DNA of 64,000 bases from the NCBI GenBank assembly GCA_036346395.1, contig CM070604.1:32329662-32393661 (forward strand), written 5' to 3'. How positions within the stretch are numbered: position 1 is the first letter of the stretch; every line of letters starts with the position of its first letter. The DNA comes from Hsuehochloa calcarea. Taxonomy: Eukaryota > Streptophyta > Magnoliopsida > Poales > Poaceae. Under the pieces are notes generated by a model. It was not told where the DNA came from, searched no databases, and saw only the letters and a program-made list of their open reading frames with translations. Below are positions 57,605 to 64,000 of this stretch, piece by piece. Made by a program: the position numbers and the translations under genes.

Positions 57605-60600
57605 TTCTACCCCCCTTAACAGGATTCGACCTCGAATCTGCACGCCAATCTAAATGAAAGGAAACTACGACTGGAATGAAACAGCAATATTCCAAGCTTG
57701 GAATTGCTCAGATACTCGCTTAACACTCGAGCACACCAGACGATGCGTACTTCGCATAAGGACCCGAGACGGTCAACGCGATAAGCCAACGTTCTTATTT
57801 CTACAACTTTCAAAAACGAAGAGAATCCAACTAGAAATAGAGAGTCCTCATCGCATCCACGCAATGCTAACTCTCCACCAAAAGGTTAGATTCCAAATTT
57901 GACAATCATCTCGTAAACAAATCCATTTTCCAAATAAGCAGTTTACAAATGAACACCACGACAACCAAAGGAGAAATCACTCGAACGCCCAAACCAAATA
58001 CTTGCGGTTTGTCTGAATTTGGAAAGAATCAACACGCCAACAGAGCGCCAACTCAAATTGCGGAAAATACAAGTCAACGACACAAAACTCAAATGAGAAT
58101 CAATAAAACGCCTCATTATCCCACGAATCATCCTTTGCCACAGTTCCTCGCTTCTAAGAATAAAATTTCTCTCGAACAATGAAATTCGAATTCACTGCCT
58201 ACCACATGAGTTTAAACCTCTTAGTTAAACATCCTCAAATTATGCTCAAATTGAAATACATCATCCACACCATTGTGGAGAGGCTATATTGAATCCACCG
58301 AATACTCTAAATAACTCGTTCTACTAACCAAAATTGATTTGATATAAGGCGTTCAAAGCAACACAGAATAGGTCCCACACAATGACATTACCTCCAATTT
58401 TCAAGAACAGCAACTCAAAATTCTTAGCACGCACGTTCATATACTTCATCAGAAGGATTCTATCAATTATCATCCCACTACTCAGGAAACTCTATTATTC
58501 CACTCTCTCTACACACAATCATTGATTGACCAAAGGTCTAGCATGAAAATGCAAAGCCCAGATTTAACTTGCAAGACTTCTAGTACCAATTGCAATTATA
58601 ACAGATAGGGAAATCAATGGATTGAATCTACAACATTCCCACAATTCTAACATACTCACTTATTGACATCCTAAAAAATTACCCACATAATCTCGCAATC
58701 TTATCCAATTGCGTTACTCTATAAAATTAATCAAGGTCTCCATACCTTCGATAATCCTCAACCTTTTAACATGAACTGAAGTTCTAGAATTTCTCTATAC
58801 CATAGGTTCTACTCAATCGTAACACTATTCAGACTTACTTCGAAGCCAAACATTCCATGTGAATCAATATTTTTTTAAGAGATACAGACCAAATCCATTT
58901 CACATTCTTCTACTCCTCTAATAATTTGATAGCAAAATATCACCACTACCAAAACTTAACCGCCACCAAATAGCTGCCAATAAACGCTTTGTAAAACCTT
59001 GCAACAAAACTTTTGGGTCTTTCTCAAAAGAAAGAGGCGAATAAGGACAAGCTTCGTCACACATAAAAACGTTGCTCATCCCAACGAGCATGAACCCAAA
59101 AGAATATTATGATAATGGGGATATTGGAAAACGAAAGCTGAGTTCACAGTTGAGGGCATACATCCCTCAAGAGAGAATAGCAAATAACATCCGATACGAA
59201 AGAAAGACATTGCGATTGAAACTCGACATCTCTTGAGCGGAAAGAGCAAGAAGTTTAGGAACGATTCAAATAATCACAAGTTACAAAACTTGACTCAAAT
59301 TATCAAATACTCTACTGCACTCTTTCCTTTAACACAGCAATTAGTTCTTGAATCTATAACACCTTGCCACATGAACAAAGTAAGTTCTTTAGTTCAACCA
59401 ACGGAACTACTTAAGAACAAATAAAATTTCTTTCAACACGCCAAATTTGTTTGAAACAACTCATCTACTCATGAAACATGTAATCCAAATGACCTCAGCC
59501 ACAAAACAAGCATTTTTCTTTACAGGACTTCACGAAAAGCAAATGGATTCTCAACGAAAGCGACGGAAATTTCCTTTGATTGCAACCTCACTTTGCGAAC
59601 TCAAACCAAGGAGCCTTTAGGACTAAATCACACGAAACTCTTAAGAAGCAATAGGATATCTCCATGCACCATTTTACTTAAAACAATTTCAGTTACCAGA
59701 ATATTCACGAACTCCAAATGGTCACGGAAACTAGACTTGAAGTATTCTCATTTAGGCGGTATCACAGAGGTGATTATTTTACTACAAGTTTCAACATCAA
59801 TCTCACAACGTCAATTAGAAAACACCTCGAAAGACTCATGCGAAAAGAATGGGTCGAATATTTCTCAAAAGAAGAGGCACATGAAAACGATTTTCACCAA
59901 CTAGAAAATCATTTACCACTCGCCACAAACACCGGACCAAGGAGAAAACCAATTAAGCAATGAACTCATTGAACATAAGGGGAGTCCACAGTTGAAAACA
60001 TAAGCCTCAAAAGAAGAGAATGTCTGACCTTAGCAGATAAGAACAACGAGCATTCAATATCAAAGCGCTCGCATCACTGGAGAACTATTATAACTTTGCA
60101 ACAAATCGTTTTACGCGACAAACTTCGTTTACCAAAATAAACTTAAACCCTAAAAAGTCATGAACACAAAACTTGAAATTGGATCATTTTAGAAACAACA
60201 AGAAAGGTGGTCAAACTTCTTTCTCTATAAAAGAATCAACATTAATGAACATTTCATTAAGAGCAATAACATACGTTCCTGGTAACAATCAATTTACATT
60301 ACTATCATATCAATAAACCTTTTAAAGGAAACACGACAAAGTGTGTCTTAGAAATCTCCAGCATTAAATGGGATTGTAATAACAACTTATTCTAGAAAAG
60401 AAACGTGGTGTGAAATACACAAAGCTTAAACAAACCTCTCACACAACACCACAAAACCTTAGAAAAAGGTATCGACACTTTTTTTTTCAAATAGAGGTTC
60501 TAAACCCCAACACTCCAAATGCTCTAAAAGAAATGAATAGAGTCGAGATTTATTCAATGAACTTTGTGAAAGAAGATTCCCATTCTCCGAAATGACAAAC

Positions 60601-61927
60601 GGGTAACCAAGTTGTCTTTATCAACCATAAAGATAAGACTAACATAAAGAGAATGATCATGTCAATAATGACATTCACAAGTAGCGATGAGAGCTCAGCA
60701 GTCAGAAAGACAAGAAATTGCTTTGAAGAACAAATAGGGATCAATAGAAACCCGCAGCTACAATTTGTTTAAGTACAACGTCCGACTTAATTTCAACACA
60801 GCACCACAAATGGGTTTTAATATTTTTCTTCGGGAAAGAGATATATCAAATTTCAACAAGCGGAGGGATCCAAAGGAAATACATGGAGCCAATGTTCTCT
60901 CGCGTTAACAAACTTGTAACAGGAACTCTCATTATGCAACTATCAAACGAGTAACTGAGTCGCTCTTTTCCAATGAGAAAGAAGGAACAATCATGGAAAT
61001 ATCAATGTTGCCAATTTACAAAGATCACTCGTAGTAAAAGCAATTCAACAATCGAAAAACAATAATGCTTTCGGAGTACCATTAAAGGCCTATTTAAACT
61101 TGTCTACCAAGAATCACGAACCCAAGAGAAATTTAGCATTCACCACCGGACAAGAATTTGTCAAATTCAAAAATCAAGGAAGAGAACGACTTACTAATGC
61201 AACCCTAGAGAAATATGCAAGATCAATACACACATAATAAAGAGCTTGCAAAAGAAGTCTTTCAATACCGAGATTCCAAACGGACGAATGAGTTAAACTT
61301 CTCCAACAAGGGTAAAACATGTCTTTTGTGAAAAGATAAATATTGCAATGGAACTATGCCCACGTGAGCGAAATTTCACAATAATCGAAAGAACACCAAT
61401 TGGTTCAAAGAACGGTCAGAAACCGACGGGGCTTGCTATTTCATTAACCCCAAATTCAAAAGAAATTCACGAACTGCCAGAAACTACAACCAGGAAACCA
61501 GATACTAGTTCTAGAAAGGCAACGGTTCATCAATGAGCTCATGCTCGACACGGTGCTCATAGAACGAGGTAAGAACTTCTCTAATTTCATACCACCAACA
61601 AGGTGTAGCTCGCGAAACCGGGACAACAACCACGAACTCAACTTCTCGTCGTCCGCTATCGAAACGCATAACCAAAATAATCAATTAGGAATATATAGGA
61701 TCATCTCATGACAATCATAAAATTAATCCATATATATATATAGGATAACACATCATATCATAGTTTAACACATCATAGCACAAAACAACTCAACAACGAC
61801 TCATTAATCGAGTCACAACAATTGAAATGCGGAAGCAACAGTTTACCCAACCCCTCCTAATGTGCACAGTATGTCAATTTAATATGTTTGAATGAACCAC
61901 GGACCTAAAGCCCGCTCTGATACCAAC
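57605..61927 (-). other. G3 interior, non-coding
   Basis: This is about 4.3 kb, AT-rich, without long reading frames. It begins (minus strand) with a primer site at 61914-61925 and ends with the hairpin GATTCGA/TCGAATC (57623-57638) and a TTAAGGGGGGTAGAA tract. Similarity to the G1 interior is visible over much of its length. Confidence 0.82.
61914..61925 (-). other. G3 primer-binding site
   Basis: The minus strand reads TGGTATCAGAGC two bases from the 5' LTR. Confidence 0.95.
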
Positions 61928-62241
61928 TGTAACACCCTGACTATAAGGAAGTCAAGATGTCACCTACAATCACTAGTCTTTAGGAAATTCACAACAATAA
62001 GTATTACTAGAATCGGCGTACCACAAGGATATACGTGAACAGGAAATCATCAACAGTTTAATCAACGGATTGGAAATAAACATTTCAGGGAGATAAGGTA
62101 AAAACGGCCATGTTGGCATATTACAATTCAACGCAGGGTATAAATAGAAGACAATAGTAAGTTCTCAAATGTTTTGAATTATAGTAGTGAGTGCATCGTA
62201 TTGATCTACCCTCCATGAAACCGTTCTTCCTTGTCATTTAC

Positions 62242-62764
62242 CTAAATAAAACAACAAAGCAAGAATGAGCCAAAGACTCAGCAAGTACTTGAAAGTAACA
62301 ATCAACATCCAATGAACCATATACATTATCACAGATTGAACATTTATTGGAAACAATTCTTATGAATGGATGAAATGAAATGATGCAGTGAAGGAAGTGG
62401 ACATATTGCAGCATATACCGGTATAGCGAGTGAAACACCCGTCGATGTTCACTAAAAGTTTCCGTATGAAGAACGTTTCATACGGCTGTCCAACGTGGCC
62501 CACATTGGAATGGTGGACACACGTACCCATTCTGGAATTGATGGGATTTCTGATGCCCATACTGGAATTGATGGGTCTTACACGAGAACTCCACTTTCGT
62601 GGTCATTATGAATTCATGCATGACATGATGTGATCTCATGGTAAATTTGAACATCAAGCATTAATGGAAAGAAATACACATGGCATTCAACTACACATGA
62701 AAACAAGTATAACCATGTACACACACATCACATATTGTATCAATAATAGCATACAAGTACTTGC
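62242..62764 (-). other. Putative GC-AG intron 2 in the G3 LTR
   Basis: On the minus strand GGCAG|GCAAGTAC (intron starts 62764) and TTATTTAG|GTAA (ends 62242) enclose 523 nt. The 61-nt exon is 62765-62825, preceded by ATATTGTAG|GCGG. Intron 1 would be 62826-63584 (759 nt, donor ACAAGG|GTAATT). Confidence 0.52.
62414..62602 (-). promoter_or_regulatory. Stem-loop chain and TATACCGGTATA palindrome in G3
   Basis: In plus-strand order: palindrome (62414-62425); GTGAA/TTCAC with a bulge (62430-62452); CCGTATGAA/TTCATACGG (62462-62485); CCAA.GTGG/CCAC.TTGG with one mismatch (62490-62508); CCCAT/ATGGG twice (62526-62545 and 62556-62575); CCAC/GTGG (62591-62602). Confidence 0.76.
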
Positions 62765-64000
62765 CTGCCGCGCTGCGACGGGTTGGGAGGTAACTGAGAT
62801 ACCCCTCCACTCACCGCTTCACCGCCTACAATATAAAATAATCGAAATGAGGACAAACGAGTAAGACGTTGCTACACGTGCCCTCCCACAATCTCTAACC
62901 AAACCAACCAAACAAAAGGTTCAATTTGATCCATTCGCCCAAACATTCCAAATACCCCTAAACTGGCAGTTTTACTAGAAAATTCACCAATAAATAACCG
63001 TAGGTCCAAAAGACCTGAAACCAGTGCTCAACTTCTCTTAACGTAACTGGCTACGAAACTCTAGTTGATGGTAAACTCTAATTCGGCCAAAACAGGGGTC
63101 TAACCATCCAATGAAAAACTATAACCGCAGTCTGCCCAGAATTCAGAACAGCCCCAAAGAAAAGGCTCTAACTTTTAAACCACTGATCCCAATAAAGTGA
63201 TCTTTATCAGACTGGAAACATGGTGAAATTATCTTCATAAACCTAGTTGGGTGGCCGACCTGGTTCTGACTCTAACTAGATCAAAACCTAGGTGCAACCG
63301 ACTATACCCAGAATTTCTGACAGACAGAGCAGTACGTGGTAAAACAGTTATAACTTTTAAACTACTGGGTGAAAATTCGTGATCTAGGTGCCAAAAGAAA
63401 GCTAATGAAACCAGGATCAATTCTCCAGAAGACACAGATGTCCAATTCGGCATCTACGACACCCAAAACTGAGGTACAACGTACTGGACAGAATCAATCT
63501 ACTGACAGAATTAAAACGAAACTACAAATCCAATCGGATTCTCAACTCTAATGGAATCAAACAACGAATCGGATGTCTAATTACCCTTGTAGACCAGTAG
63601 GACGACGATGATCCGCTGCACACAGGTCTTCCTCCCTTCTCCTCCCTTCCCTCTCCAAGAGCCGGCCACCGGGAAGACGAAGAATGGATGACGACGCCGG
63701 CAGGAAGAGACAGCTTCGGAGGGGCTCTTGGGGAACAACACCGGGGATCGCCGGGGCTGCCATTGCAGGGGAGAGGAGACCTCAAGGGGCAGAGGAGGCG
63801 CTAGGAAGGGGTGATGGGAGTGGCGGCCAAGGGGGAGGAAGTGGAGGGGAGAGGGTGGGGCGGCTAGGGTTAGGGGGAGGACCCCCCCCTTGGCCGGCCC
63901 CCCTCTTGGGCCTCTTGGGCTTCGGCCCAAGGCCCAGGTTGCCGCGAAATAGCTGAAAACCCCCTCAAATAAAGAAATTTCTATTCTTTCAAAATGCATT

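Larger units (their letters stand above)
54157..64000 (-). mobile_element. G3: non-autonomous Gypsy element related to G1 (right end outside the window)
   Basis: Two LTRs (54157-57604 with A1 inside; 61928 to past 64000) flank an interior of about 4.3 kb with minus-strand primer site and purine tract. No coding domain is intact. Parts of the interior (59719-59990, for example) match the G1 interior in reverse complement. It is a distinct subfamily of the same non-autonomous type. Confidence 0.9.
61928..64000 (-). repeat. G3 5' LTR, cut by the window end
   Basis: It is an uninterrupted copy of the LTR at 54157 and almost complete (2,073 bp seen). Confidence 0.92.

Overview
The window is a nested block of plant transposable elements, and I found no host gene I can defend. 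The organism is most likely a grass (Poaceae). The evidence is SIRE-type Copia and Del/Tekay-type Gypsy elements primed by initiator-Met tRNA (primer site TGGTATCAGAGC), an Angela-like Copia LTR, a Tourist-like MITE, a TRIM and a CTAG-ended Helitron. The species cannot be told from this sequence alone.

Layout, with my own working names. C0 (1-2417, +) is the 3' end of a SIRE-type Copia element. MITE1 (2496-2763) and TRIM1 (3287-3978) follow, each with a target-site duplication (TSD). C1 (5052-52537, +) is one old SIRE-type Copia element that has been split open several times. Its 5' LTR holds C2 (5964-16942, -), a younger full-length SIRE-type element of the C0 family. Its gag holds G1 (18113-42057, +), a non-autonomous Gypsy array of the form LTR-interior-LTR-interior-LTR. 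The middle LTR of G1 is itself broken by G2 (23336-34466, -), a coding Del/Tekay-type Gypsy element with an extra partial interior. The integrase region of C1 holds the solo LTR S1 (44021-46121), and the RT/RNase H junction holds HEL1 (47137-47462). C1 ends with a minisatellite, a decayed 3' accessory ORF and its 3' LTR (51308-52537). On the right is a second nest: a Copia LTR fragment (C3) cut by an S1-family LTR (S2), cut in turn by G3 (54157 to beyond 64000, -). One LTR of G3 carries an Angela-like solo LTR (A1).

Main new observation. Four different Gypsy LTR families (G1, G2, G3, S1) share an architecture although most of their sequence has diverged. Each has a possible two-intron leader: a first donor, an intron of about 744-823 nt, an exon of 58-61 nt, a GC-type donor AG|GCAAGT, an intron of 512-536 nt, and an acceptor TTTAG|GT. 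Inside the second intron is a chain of short perfect stem-loops ending at a TATACCGGTATA palindrome. The stems differ in sequence between families but still pair, which suggests selection on structure.

Second observation. Near-identical repeat copies differ mainly at CAG, CTG and CCGG sites. That is the plant CHG methylation context, so many frameshifts in C2 and G2 may be read or assembly errors rather than mutations. By contrast, the in-frame stop codons in the old C1 element are mostly explainable as C-to-T or G-to-A changes, as expected from decay of methylated DNA.
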